Shown here: in pieces, positions 1 to 7,604 of the stretch
Layout: each line of letters opens with the position of its first letter
Position numbering within the stretch: position 1 is the stretch's first letter
Origin: Fibrobacter sp.
Lineage (GTDB): Bacteria > Fibrobacterota > Chitinivibrionia > Chitinivibrionales > Chitinispirillaceae
Reading direction: 5' to 3'
DNA: 36,280 bases
Assembly (NCBI GenBank): GCA_012513915.1
Contig: JAAZBG010000157.1
Span: forward strand, 1 to 36,280
Program-made: the position numbers and the translations under genes
The notes under the pieces: model-generated
The model's database searches: none
Seen by the model: only the letters and a program-made list of their open reading frames with translations
What the model was told of the DNA's origin: nothing

Positions 1-98
1 AAATAAAAAAGTATGTATAAATATTAATTGTCTTTATGTAACAGTAGCTTGTGCAGACAAAAAGAGATAATTGCTAAGGTTGATAGATTAAAATAAAC

Positions 99-180
99 CA
101 CAGAGGACACAGAGAACACAGAGGGAAGAAAAAGATTGTGTTTTAAAACCTTAAAAATTCTTATCTCCGTGTCCTCTGTG
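99..180. repeat. Inverted repeat upstream of the aminotransferase gene
   Basis: A 16-base arm at 99-114 (CACAGAGGACACAGAG) is matched in reverse complement at 165-180 with one mismatch, leaving a 50-base AT-rich loop. The left arm continues as a short A/C/G-rich direct repeat (AACACAGAG). It lies about 90 bases before the start of the first gene and could form a hairpin in the leader. Short CACAGAGGACACAGAG-type repeats are common intergenic elements in environmental bacteria, so this is most simply a dispersed repeat. Bases 1-98 are AT-rich with no gene seen. Confidence 0.6.
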
Positions 181-269
181 TTCTTGCCTGTCCCGAAATG
201 CGGGATGGTAAAAAAAACTTATGTAAATAGTTACTCTCTATATATCACAATGAAAGGTGATTTTAATAG

Positions 270-1415
270 ATGGAAAAAAGAATATTTCTTTCACCGCCTG
301 ATATGTGCGGTGAAGAGTTGCGATATGTCAATAAAGCGTTTGATGCAAACTGGATCGCTCCGGCGGGGCCTGATATTGATGCTTTCGAGAAAGAGATCTG
401 TGCATTAACCGGTGCATCACATGCCGTCGCGCTTGCATCCGGGACCGCTGCATTGCATCTTTCACTTATTGTTAATAATGCGGGGCCCTCAGATGATATC
501 TACTGTTCATCGTTTACTTTTGCGGGTTCTGCATTCCCTATAACCTATACCGGTGCGCATCCGGTGTTTATTGATAGTGAGAGCAACTCCTGGAATATGG
601 ATCCTGAGCTTCTTGAAAAGGCAGTTACAGACAGCATCGCAAACAAGCGTACACCTAAAGCTGTTATCGTTGTTCATTTGTACGGACAATGTGCCAACCT
701 TGACGCTATACAGTGCGTGTGTAAAAAATATAACCTGCTTCTTATTGAGGATGCCGCCGAGTCTCTTGGGGCAATCTGCGGAAACGTTCAGACCGGTACA
801 ATCGGTGATTTTGGTATTTACTCGTTTAACGGAAACAAGATCATAACGACATCCGGCGGTGGCATGATTGTCGGACACAACAGGGAACTTCTTGATAAAA
901 TACGCTATCTGTCAACACAGGCCAGGGAGCCGTTCCCGTATTATCATCATACAACAATCGGCTACAATTACCGTATGAGCAATGTATCTGCAGCAATTGG
1001 TCGCGGTCAGTTGACATCACTGGAATCAAAAGTTGAAAAACGGCGTTCAATATATGAGTATTATCAAAAATCACTTAATGGCTATAATGGAATAACGGTA
1101 ATGCCTCGCGATACATTCGGGAAAGCAAACTGCTGGCTTACCTGCATAACCATTGACAAGTCATCGTCTTTGACTCCCGACATCGTTAGGCTTGCCCTTG
1201 AGAAGGAAAATATCGAAAGCCGGCCGCTATGGAAACCGATGCATTTACAACCGATATTTGCAAACTGTAAATCGTTTACCAATGGCGTATCGGAAGATCT
1301 GTTTGATCGGGGGTTATGTTTGCCATCGGGGAGTTCTTTGAGTAGTGATGATCTTGAGAGGATTGTTGAGGTTGTAAGAGGCCTCACCCCCCAGCCCCCT
1401 CTCCGCAAGCGGTAG
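270..1415 (+). CDS. DegT/DnrJ/EryC1/StrS-family PLP-dependent sugar aminotransferase
   Basis: This 381-aa protein resembles aminotransferases that aminate a 4-keto-6-deoxy nucleotide sugar (PglE/EpsN type). The opening residues, rich in LSPP and NWIAP, are typical of that subgroup. SGTAALH (57-63) is the cofactor-binding region, IEDAAES (159-165) carries the acidic residue that contacts the pyridine ring, and FNGNK with Lys190 followed by TTSGGGM is the PLP Schiff-base site. The ATG at 270 follows an AGGTGA-like ribosome site. The next two genes encode a PglF-like dehydratase and a phosphoglycosyl transferase, which together suggest an amino-sugar that is activated and loaded onto a lipid carrier. 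Odd point: the last 11 residues (GLTPQPPLRKR) and the stop codon are encoded by a GC-rich inverted repeat, so the native C-terminus was probably replaced when the repeat arrived. The exact sugar is inferred, not shown. Confidence 0.9.
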   Translation: MEKRIFLSPPDMCGEELRYVNKAFDANWIAPAGPDIDAFEKEICALTGASHAVALASGTAALHLSLIVNNAGPSDDIYCSSFTFAGSAFPITYTGAHPVFIDSESNSWNMDPELLEKAVTDSIANKRTPKAVIVVHLYGQCANLDAIQCVCKKYNLLLIEDAAESLGAICGNVQTGTIGDFGIYSFNGNKIITTSGGGMIVGHNRELLDKIRYLSTQAREPFPYYHHTTIGYNYRMSNVSAAIGRGQLTSLESKVEKRRSIYEYYQKSLNGYNGITVMPRDTFGKANCWLTCITIDKSSSLTPDIVRLALEKENIESRPLWKPMHLQPIFANCKSFTNGVSEDLFDRGLCLPSGSSLSSDDLERIVEVVRGLTPQPPLRKR

Positions 1416-1550
1416 AGGGGGTCGGGGGGTGAGGCGTTGGCTTGATATATTGATTGACATAATTCATTTTCATTCTTCCACCCCCCTCTACCGCTTGCGG
1501 ACGACGCATCGAAGTGGTCGAAGGACCAGAGGCGGGCCGGGGGGTGAGGC
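1381..1550. repeat. GC-rich inverted-repeat element, copy A (170 bp)
   Basis: Bases 1381-1435 form a near-perfect hairpin starting GCCTCACCCCCC and ending GGGGGGTGAGGC around the core CCGCAAGCGG. A 42-base AT-rich spacer follows, then a second arm at 1478-1550 in inverted orientation. That arm has an extra 28-base block (ACGACGCATCGAAGTGGTCG onward) inside it. The spacer, read on the - strand, shares GAATTATGTCAAT-like sequence with the spacer at 9490-9580, so the whole unit and not only its arms is repeated. It covers the 3' end of the aminotransferase gene and fills the gap to the next gene. Confidence 0.85.
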
Positions 1551-1579
1551 TCTTAACTGAGGTTACGACAGGAAAAACT

Positions 1580-3463
1580 ATGAAATTACCATTTTCAAAA
1601 ACGATATTGAATAACCGGCTTCCAATCATAATACTGCTTCATGCGCTGTTTGCTGCAGCAGCATTGTATCTGTCGTTTCTGCTCAGATTTGACTTTACAT
1701 TGGGGCACGCAGATTATCCGAAGTTTTTTTATGGATCTCTTCCTGTAAATGTTATCGTATTTCTTGTTGTTGCTGCCTTTTTTAATCTCTATCAGGGTAT
1801 CTGGCGGTATGTCAGTGTTGATGATCTCAAGGATATTGTGCAGGCTTCGGCACTTTCTGCGCTTGTTTTTATGTCGATAATTATTTTCAGCGGTATGTTT
1901 ACAGGGTATCCGCGATCGATTTATGCGATGAATTTTCTGTTCATGATTGTATTCAATGGCGGTACCCGGTTTGCAATAAGAATATTCCGTGAATCGTTTA
2001 TTCCGCAGAGTGAAACGATGAAAAATATTCTGATTGTCGGAGCGGGTGCTGCTGGAAACGAAATCGTAAAAACGCTCAAAAGCGCAAAGCGTAAAGAATA
2101 CATACCAGTTGGATTTATTGACAGAGACAAATCGCTTGCCGGGAAACGGATTCAGGGATTAAAGGTGTTTGGCGATCTTGGCAGTCTTAAATCAGTGATA
2201 AAAAAGTATCGTGTTAATGAGGTTTTTATCGCCATTCCCGAGGCAACTAATAAGCTTGTCAAAGAGATTATGGAGGATGCAAAGCTTCCCGACTGGGACG
2301 TGAAATTTAAAATTGTTCCATCCATTGTTGACATAATGAGCGGGCGTCTGAAAGTGAACCAGATCCGTGATGTACAAATCGAGGATCTTCTGGCGCGTCC
2401 GAATATCACCCTTAGTGATTCTCATATCCGTAAGCAGCTTGCAGCAAAGACAGTGCTTGTAACCGGTGCGGGGGGGTCAATCGGATCGGAGATCTGCTAT
2501 CAGGTTGCATCCTACAGGCCATCACGAATGGTACTGCTTGACGCAAGCGAGATAAGCGGGTATCAGGTTGATCAGGAGCTTAAAACGCGGTATCCGGATA
2601 TTGCAATTCACACCATTGTTGGTAATATGCTTGATACCGGATTTATGGATCTTCTCTTCAAGAAATTTCAGCCCGATTATGTCTATCATGCTGCAGCGTA
2701 TAAACATGTGCATATTATGGAGTGGAACCCGCTGGCTTGCCTTAAAAACAACGTGCTTGGTACTGCTGCGCTTGCAGCACTGTCGGAACGTAATGGTGTT
2801 AAGCAGTTTGTTATGATATCAACGGACAAAGCGGTAAAGCCCAGAGGAATTATGGGGATATCCAAGCGGCTTGCAGAGCGGGTGGTGCTTGAACGGTATC
2901 CATCAGGGACACTCTTTAATATTGTCCGGTTCGGGAATGTGCTCGGGTCAAGCGGGAGCGTGATACCACTGTTTCAGCGGCAGATCCGGGAGGGTGGTCC
3001 GATCACCGTGACATCACCGGACACCAGGCGCTACTTTATGTCGATTCCCGAGGCGGTGCAGCTTGTCCTTCAGGCATCAACCCTTAATGAATCGCAGGCA
3101 ATATTTATGCTTGAAATGGGTGAGCCGGTAAAAATTGTTGATCTCGCAAAGAATCTTATTGAACTGAGCGGTTTCAGGGTTGGTGAGGATATTGAGATTG
3201 TCTTTACCGGGTTGCGTCAGGGGGAAAAGATAGAAGAAGTGCTTTTGTGTGATGAAGAGAATGTTGTACCAACAACGTTTGAAAAGATACGGATGCAGCG
3301 AAGAAATGATTTCCGCCCTGAGCGTGTTGAGCAGTTTCTTCACTCCCTGAAAAGCAATGTAGATCTTGGTAATATGCGTGCAATCTACAATGATATTAAG
3401 GAACTGATACCTGAGATGACCGGGCCATCGTTTGAGGAGATGATGGAGAATATGTTTAGTTGA
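1580..3463 (+). CDS. PglF/CapD/FlaA1-like membrane NDP-sugar 4,6-dehydratase
   Basis: This 627-aa polysaccharide biosynthesis protein probably converts UDP-N-acetylglucosamine or a similar nucleotide sugar to the 4-keto-6-deoxy form, the substrate of the neighbouring aminotransferase. Four hydrophobic segments lie at about 15-35, 50-70, 85-107 and 112-130. They are followed by a Rossmann segment (VGAGAAG, about 153-159) and the catalytic short-chain dehydrogenase domain with TGAGGSIG (295-302). The usual catalytic Tyr is Met in MGISK (Met425, Lys429), with STDK just before (414-417); this Met substitution is known for the PglF type. The frame stays open upstream to an ATG at 1514, but those 22 residues come from the repeat element. 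The ATG at 1580 has CAGGA upstream and gives a normal N-terminus, so I chose it. Confidence 0.92.
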   Translation: MKLPFSKTILNNRLPIIILLHALFAAAALYLSFLLRFDFTLGHADYPKFFYGSLPVNVIVFLVVAAFFNLYQGIWRYVSVDDLKDIVQASALSALVFMSIIIFSGMFTGYPRSIYAMNFLFMIVFNGGTRFAIRIFRESFIPQSETMKNILIVGAGAAGNEIVKTLKSAKRKEYIPVGFIDRDKSLAGKRIQGLKVFGDLGSLKSVIKKYRVNEVFIAIPEATNKLVKEIMEDAKLPDWDVKFKIVPSIVDIMSGRLKVNQIRDVQIEDLLARPNITLSDSHIRKQLAAKTVLVTGAGGSIGSEICYQVASYRPSRMVLLDASEISGYQVDQELKTRYPDIAIHTIVGNMLDTGFMDLLFKKFQPDYVYHAAAYKHVHIMEWNPLACLKNNVLGTAALAALSERNGVKQFVMISTDKAVKPRGIMGISKRLAERVVLERYPSGTLFNIVRFGNVLGSSGSVIPLFQRQIREGGPITVTSPDTRRYFMSIPEAVQLVLQASTLNESQAIFMLEMGEPVKIVDLAKNLIELSGFRVGEDIEIVFTGLRQGEKIEEVLLCDEENVVPTTFEKIRMQRRNDFRPERVEQFLHSLKSNVDLGNMRAIYNDIKELIPEMTGPSFEEMMENMFS

Positions 3464-3468
3464 AGATT

Positions 3469-3662
3469 GCCTCACCCCCCGGCCCCCTCTCCGCAAGCGG
3501 TAGAGGGGGAGCAGGATAAACGCAAAAAATTAATAAATTAATTTTTTATAAAACCATATTAAATAGCATAATTTATTTGAACTCTTCCACCCCCCCCCTC
3601 TACCGCTTGCGGACGACGCATCGAAGTGGTCGAAGGACCAGAGGGGGGCTGGGGGGTGAGGC
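3469..3662. repeat. GC-rich inverted-repeat element, copy B (194 bp)
   Basis: The left arm is 3469-3509 (GCCTCACCCCCCGGCCCCCT onward with CCGCAAGCGG). A roughly 78-base AT-rich spacer follows, then an inverted right arm at 3588-3662 that includes the same 28-base insertion as copy A and ends GGGGGGTGAGGC. It fills the whole gap between the dehydratase stop and the glycosyl transferase start. Its terminal GGGTGAG lies about 12 bases before the next ATG and is the only purine-rich stretch available as a ribosome binding site there. Confidence 0.85.
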
Positions 3663-3673
3663 AGCCTTACAAA

Positions 3674-4291
3674 ATGACAATAACACAAAAAATCATAAAG
3701 CGATTATTCGATATAGTTTTCTCTCTTCTGGGTATGGTGATTCTTTCGCCGTTTATTGCTATTATTGCCCTGCTTGTCAAAGGTTCATCACGGGGGCCCA
3801 TACTTTACTCGGCGCCTCGTATCGGGCAGTATGGTAAGCCGTTTGCCTGTCATAAATTCCGGTCGATGTATACCGGTTCAGATCGTTTTGGTTCCGTTAC
3901 CACAGGTGTTGATACAAGAATAACACCTGTTGGCAGGGTGTTGAGAAAATATAAACTTGACGAATTACCGCAGCTTTGGAATGTTTTTGTCGGAACCATG
4001 TCATTTGTCGGACCCCGCCCCGATGTCGCCGGGTATGCAGATAAACTGACCGGTGATGACAGGATTGTCCTCTCGGTAAGACCGGGAATTACCGGACCGG
4101 CATCACTGCATTTCCGCAATGAAGAGGAGCTGCTTGCAAAGGTCGATAATCCAGTGAACTATAACGATGAGATACTTTGGCCATGCAAAGTAAAAATCAA
4201 TAGACAATATGTTGAACAGTACAGTTTTATAAAAGACATCGGTTACATTCTGGCAACAGTGATAGGTAGTAGAATAACAAATAACAAATAA
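3674..4291 (+). CDS. Bacterial sugar transferase (PglC/EpsL-like monotopic phosphoglycosyl transferase)
   Basis: This 205-aa protein should transfer a sugar-1-phosphate from a nucleotide sugar to undecaprenyl phosphate at the inner membrane, starting a glycan. It has an N-terminal hydrophobic re-entrant helix (about 10-35), then RIGQYGKPFACHKFRSM, the catalytic Asp-Glu pair in KLDELPQLWN (Asp96-Glu97) and SFVGPRPD, all classic for the family. The length matches the small PglC-like forms, which lack the extra transmembrane domain of WbaP/WcaJ. The frame extends upstream to an ATG at 3626, but those 16 residues are repeat-derived, so I chose the ATG at 3674 (MTITQKIIKRLFDIV). With the two upstream genes it makes a PglE-PglF-PglC-like set. 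No PglD-type acetyltransferase is visible in the window. Confidence 0.93.
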   Translation: MTITQKIIKRLFDIVFSLLGMVILSPFIAIIALLVKGSSRGPILYSAPRIGQYGKPFACHKFRSMYTGSDRFGSVTTGVDTRITPVGRVLRKYKLDELPQLWNVFVGTMSFVGPRPDVAGYADKLTGDDRIVLSVRPGITGPASLHFRNEEELLAKVDNPVNYNDEILWPCKVKINRQYVEQYSFIKDIGYILATVIGSRITNNK

Positions 4292-4409
4292 CTGTTGGCA
4301 AATGGCTGTTGGCTATTGGCTGTTGGCAAATAGCTAATGGCGAAAGGCTAATAGCGAAAGGCTAATAGCGAAAGGCTAATAGCGAAAGGCTAATAGCGAA
4401 AGGCTAATA
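4292..4409. repeat. 14-bp (2 x 7) tandem repeat array
   Basis: About eight 14-base units start directly at the stop codon of the sugar transferase gene. The first three are variants of CTGTTGGCAAATGG (4292-4333). They then change to CTAATGGCGAAAGG and four nearly identical CTAATAGCGAAAGG units, ending in a partial copy. Each unit divides into two related heptamers. The array fills the space between two convergent genes and has no open frame of note. Confidence 0.85.
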
Positions 4410-4413
4410 AAAC

Positions 4414-4776
4414 CTACTGTCCCAGTCCGAGTTTCTTAATCAGATTTTCGGTGGTGAACGGTTTGACCAAGTAGTCATTTGCTCCGGCGGCGATGGCGTC
4501 CATTACTTTGGTTTTTTCCGATTCCGATGTTACCATCACAATTTTTACATCTTTATATTTGGGTTCCGAGCGCACTTTACGAAGCATTGCCATACCATCA
4601 AGAACCGGCATATTGATGTCAAGAACAATCAGGTCAACGGGCATATTGGCCGCAAGTAGTGTAAGACCTTCTTCACCATTGGTTGCTTCAATGATATCGG
4701 TAACACCGGTATCTTTGATCTGATTTATTACTATCCGTCGCATTGTGTTGGAGTCATCAACAAGCAGAACCCTCAT
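4414..4776 (-). CDS. CheY-like single-domain response regulator
   Basis: This 120-aa stand-alone receiver domain has no output domain. The acidic pocket is Asp7-Asp8 (LLVDDS), the phosphoacceptor is Asp53 (VLDINMP), the switch Thr83 lies in MVTSES, and the conserved Lys105 lies in VKPF, so phosphotransfer should work. It would signal through binding to a partner, as CheY does. No histidine kinase or chemotaxis gene is adjacent, so the input and target cannot be told from here. It is transcribed toward the sugar cassette and ends four bases from the tandem array. Upstream lies a decayed copy of the GC-rich repeat. Confidence 0.9.
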   Translation of the reverse strand: MRVLLVDDSNTMRRIVINQIKDTGVTDIIEATNGEEGLTLLAANMPVDLIVLDINMPVLDGMAMLRKVRSEPKYKDVKIVMVTSESEKTKVMDAIAAGANDYLVKPFTTENLIKKLGLGQ

Positions 4777-4895
4777 GGTAAGCCCCTATGAGTAAGAAAT
4801 ACGAAATACTGGTGCCCTGTTTTGTATTTAACCAATTGTATCATAAGTGTGTAAATGTTGTCAAACAGTTTGTTTCTCTGGGGGCTCTCATTGTT

Positions 4896-4963
4896 CTCCC
4901 CTTCTGTCGCTTGCGGACGACGCATCGAAGTGGTTGAAGGACCAGAGGGGGCCGGGGGTGAGG
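4896..4963. repeat. GC-rich repeat, solo half-element
   Basis: This single arm corresponds to the long right arm of copies A and B: a CGCTTGCGG core, then the 28-base block (GACGACGCATCGAAGTGGTT onward), then GGGGGCCGGGGGTGAGG. Several positions have diverged and no partner arm is visible nearby, so it looks like an older or truncated copy. It lies upstream of the response regulator, between it and the terminator of the H1-like gene. Confidence 0.75.
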
Positions 4964-4976
4964 TAGAGACGACTGC

Positions 4977-5012
4977 AAAAAAAACGGACACGAAAATTTC
5001 TTTTCGTGTCCG
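4977..5012 (-). terminator. Rho-independent terminator of the H1-like gene
   Basis: A perfect 12-base stem (CGGACACGAAAA at 4985-4996 with its complement at 5001-5012) has a four-base loop. On the - strand it is followed by a run of eight T (4984-4977). It lies 33 bases beyond the stop codon of the H1-like gene. Confidence 0.9.
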
Positions 5013-5044
5013 ATGAATTCATCAAAACCGCAGAAAACAGGTAA

Positions 5045-5455
5045 TTACTTACCCTTCTTTTTAGCAACTTTCTTAACAGCTTTCTTAACAGCCTTTTTAG
5101 CTGCCTTCTTAGCTGGTTTTTCAGCTTTTTTAGCAACCTTTTTAACCGCTTTCTTAGCTGTTTTTTTAGCAGGCTTTTTCGCAGGTCCGCCTTTGCTTTC
5201 ATTAATAATACGATATGTCTGTGATATTGACAGATCGTATTTCTTTGCTAATGCGGTACCTGATACACCAGCATTGTACGCCTTGATAATCGCTTCGTCT
5301 CTCTCTTTATGCTTATCAGCAACCGGAGCGATACCGAACTTTGTGCGCAACTGATGAACGGCCTGACGTGTGATGCCAAACAATTTACCAATTGCGTCAT
5401 CTGTTTTGTACTTTTTCTGCAGTTTTTCCAACTGAGCTTTACTAATCTTTGCCAT
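5045..5455 (-). CDS. Two-HTH protein with histone H1-like Lys/Ala/Pro tail (probable nucleoid-associated protein)
   Basis: This 136-aa basic protein has a globular N-terminal half with two short helix-turn-helix-like segments: about 18-42 (TDDAIGKLFGITRQAVHQLR) and about 63-88 (VSGTALAKKYDLSISQTYRI). The C-terminal tail from residue 91 consists almost only of Lys, Ala, Val and Pro in AKKAVKK-like repeats, as in histone H1 C-termini and bacterial H1-like or AlgP-like proteins. The tail should bind DNA without sequence specificity, while the HTH half could add specificity or act as a dimer core. A strong ribosome site (AAAGGAGAA) precedes the ATG and a good terminator follows, so it is a well-expressed single gene. 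Function is inferred from composition. Confidence 0.85.
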   Translation of the reverse strand: MAKISKAQLEKLQKKYKTDDAIGKLFGITRQAVHQLRTKFGIAPVADKHKERDEAIIKAYNAGVSGTALAKKYDLSISQTYRIINESKGGPAKKPAKKTAKKAVKKVAKKAEKPAKKAAKKAVKKAVKKVAKKKGK

Positions 5456-6473
5456 TATCTTCTCCTTTCTAAGAGAATAAAATGCAACATCGCGATTGTT
5501 GTTGTTGTTGTATATTAGTTAATTCTGAATTCCTCAAATACTCTCGCTTAGTGTACATCTATTATATCATTCATTTATATAAATAACAATAAATAAATCA
5601 ACAAAAATAGTGTGATTTATCAGTTTTATTTACTGCTATGTAAACAGAGAGACTTTTTTTAATTGGCAATTGATCGATTTCAATCGCTTAATAAATAACG
5701 AAATACACACTTACAAACCAACCAAAAATACTGAACTCCCCTTGTGTATATTAAACCGTTTAAAAGTGTTTACATTTATATAAAAGTATGCTTATTCTCT
5801 TAGTTACCGTGAAGCTTTTACTCCCACCACATCATACATCATGGTAATAAATTAATATATGTATTTCGGTAAACCAATATCTTATTTAATATTTAACAAA
5901 AAATCAGTAAAAACTGATCGGTTATTACAAAATCGGATTCAAAAAGCCTGAATCCGGATTTATTCCGGATACCACAGGTTTTGTCAAATGGGAAAGCGAT
6001 AAAAGATACTGGACTGAAAATGATCAGTGCCAGCGGGTTTTATCGTTCTGTTGATAAAAAGGTGTCAATTGTCCGGAATAAAAGGGGTGGAATTTTTCCG
6101 GTTGTGAAAAAGACTATGATGTGTCAATCGGATGAATGCTGTATCGAAAGCAAGTTGACTTTTCCGGGTAAACAGATCTCTTAACAAAGTTACTTCTGAA
6201 ACGTAAATCCGGAAATGAAATTTCAGGTTTGAATGGTTATTGTTACACAGAGGTATGGTAATCAATTGCTTGCAGGTACTATAATAGCAACAAAACTATC
6301 TGAAACATTAGAATAAAAAGATTCCCTGAAAATTTTACATTATATTTTTAGAATATATATTTAACAGGTGGTTGATATCTTTTTAACTTGTTGACTTTTA
6401 AGGTTTGTTTACATTTTCCGGCAATTACTTTAAGAAGTACCGGTTTTCAATTAACATTATACAGGAGTTCCCA
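5456..6473. other. Roughly 1-kb AT-rich intergenic region with hairpins
   Basis: I see no convincing gene on either strand between the divergent H1-like and lipoprotein genes. It holds a GTT triplet run near 5498-5512 and a small hairpin at 5903-5918 (ATCAGT-AAAA-ACTGAT). A larger stem at 5930-5941/5949-5961 has one bulge, and further GGATTTATTCCGGAT-type sequence follows it. A 67-codon frame opens with TTG at 5981 but has no ribosome site and no family resemblance. Promoters for both flanking genes must lie here. The rest could be degraded coding sequence or an untranslated RNA. Confidence 0.5.
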
Positions 6474-7364
6474 ATGAAACGGTTGACCTTCAAAGTTCTG
6501 AGTGCAGTATCCCTTAGTGCACTTCTTGCATTTAATCTGCAATGTGGTGGAATGAATCAAAAGAAACTTGCCGATGTTGAAAACCGCATTAAAACTCTTA
6601 CCGCGAAAGGGGTTCCTGATTCAGTAATTGTTGATACAAAACTCTATATCGTGAATTACACCACTGCAAAAAAACTTTACAAATCGAATGATGCTGCAAA
6701 ATATGCCGATTCAATTATGATCGGTATTGAACTAGCTGAGAAGTGGTATAGTGATTTTATTGCAGCAAATAAAGCAAACATTCTCAATTCAATAACCTCA
6801 TTCAATGCAGAGAAAACAAAGCTTACCGGAATGCAATTAAGAGCTGCTGACAGTATCGGGACGATAATTGATTCGCTTGTAAAGCGTGATCTTATCGTTG
6901 ATGCCCAGGATAAAGTTAAAGAGGCTCTTGCAATACTTCCATCAATTTTGAAAGATCAGCAGAAGGCCTCAAAGATCAAGCCGTTACTTACAGGTACATG
7001 GAAAGATGTTCATAAAGTCGCTGATCCTGAAACAAGCCAAAATTACACTGAAACGTCTGTGTATACCTTCAAAGGTGATGGATCATTTGAGGGGTCTGAA
7101 TCTCGCAAAGGTCAATCAACACCCTTTATGAAAGAGGACTGGGAGTTTCTGTCAACGGGAACATTTGATCTTAAAGGTGATACAATATGCCTTTTTGTTA
7201 CACGTGAAAAATGTACACGTCAGAAATTTACTCACCTTGATTCAAAAACAAACAAATGGATTGAGAAGACGGGTGCACTCTACGATTCAACAATCACAAA
7301 CCATGGAAAAGACAAGTACATTCCCTATGAGTATTTCAAAGCGAATTTCAAAAAATCAAAATAA
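6474..7364 (+). CDS. Putative lipoprotein with helical N-terminal and lipocalin-like C-terminal region
   Basis: This 296-aa exported protein starts with a basic n-region, a hydrophobic stretch and NLQCGG, where Cys is the likely lipid-modified residue; the -1 Gln and -3 Asn make this an unusual lipobox. Residues about 30-155 are charged and helical with no family I recognise. From about 160, LTGTWKDVHK begins a beta-rich segment with YTFKGDGSFEG and a late TCLF/KEKCTR region, as in lipocalin-like proteins. The frame is open to an ATG at 6405, but the ATG at 6474 has CAGGAG eight bases upstream and starts the signal peptide, so I chose it. Function is unknown. A terminator lies 120 bases downstream, separated from the gene by an inserted palindrome. 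Confidence 0.8.
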   Translation: MKRLTFKVLSAVSLSALLAFNLQCGGMNQKKLADVENRIKTLTAKGVPDSVIVDTKLYIVNYTTAKKLYKSNDAAKYADSIMIGIELAEKWYSDFIAANKANILNSITSFNAEKTKLTGMQLRAADSIGTIIDSLVKRDLIVDAQDKVKEALAILPSILKDQQKASKIKPLLTGTWKDVHKVADPETSQNYTETSVYTFKGDGSFEGSESRKGQSTPFMKEDWEFLSTGTFDLKGDTICLFVTREKCTRQKFTHLDSKTNKWIEKTGALYDSTITNHGKDKYIPYEYFKANFKKSK

Positions 7365-7374
7365 CGACATATAT

Positions 7375-7449
7375 TTACGGTAATACGGTAATATGGTAGG
7401 GACAGGTCGCGACCTGTCCCTACCACCACATATTACCGTATTACCGTAT
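7375..7449. repeat. Long palindromic repeat with GGTAGGGACAGGTCGC arms
   Basis: The perfect 30-base palindrome 7395-7424 reads GGTAGGGACAGGTCG on each strand. Outside it, a second pair of arms built from the heptamer-like unit TTACGGTAATACGGTAATAT (7375-7394) pairs with 7430-7449 at 19 of 20 positions. In total it is a hairpin of about 35 base pairs with one small asymmetric loop. Confidence 0.85.
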
Positions 7450-7483
7450 TACCGCCGGGGATTGTTGATAATGTTCAGAACAA

Positions 7484-7508
7484 AGACGCACCGTATGCGT
7501 CTTTTTTT
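7484..7508 (+). terminator. Rho-independent terminator of the lipoprotein gene
   Basis: The stem AGACGCA (7484-7490) pairs with TGCGTCT (7496-7502) across a five-base loop and runs into T7. It lies 120 bases after the lipoprotein stop and between two palindromic repeats. The first of these probably pushed it away from the gene it serves. Confidence 0.85.
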
Positions 7509-7523
7509 ATGGGCAGGGGACGT

Positions 7524-7567
7524 ATGTCGCTGTAGGGACAGGTCGCGACCTGTCCCTACAGCGACAT
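7524..7567. repeat. Perfect 44-bp palindrome upstream of uvrC
   Basis: The 22-base arm starting ATGTCGCTGTAGGGACAGGT is exactly repeated in reverse complement. It shares the core TAGGGACAGGTCG with the palindrome at 7395-7424, but the outer part is different (ATGTCGC heptamers instead of GGTAATA). It ends 37 bases before the uvrC start. Confidence 0.9.
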
Positions 7568-7604
7568 GTCCGTACATACAACATTGATGTAAAAAGGAAT
7601 AATC

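Noticed and set aside
1514..1579. N-terminal extension of the dehydratase gene to an upstream ATG
   Set aside because: The 22 residues are encoded by the GC-rich repeat; the ATG at 1580 has a CAGGA site and gives the usual start of the family.
3626..3673. N-terminal extension of the sugar transferase gene
   Set aside because: Repeat-derived residues nearly identical to those before the dehydratase; not part of the family.
5981..6184. 67-codon frame on the + strand starting with TTG
   Set aside because: No ribosome site, no recognisable family, and it lies in a low-coding AT-rich gap.
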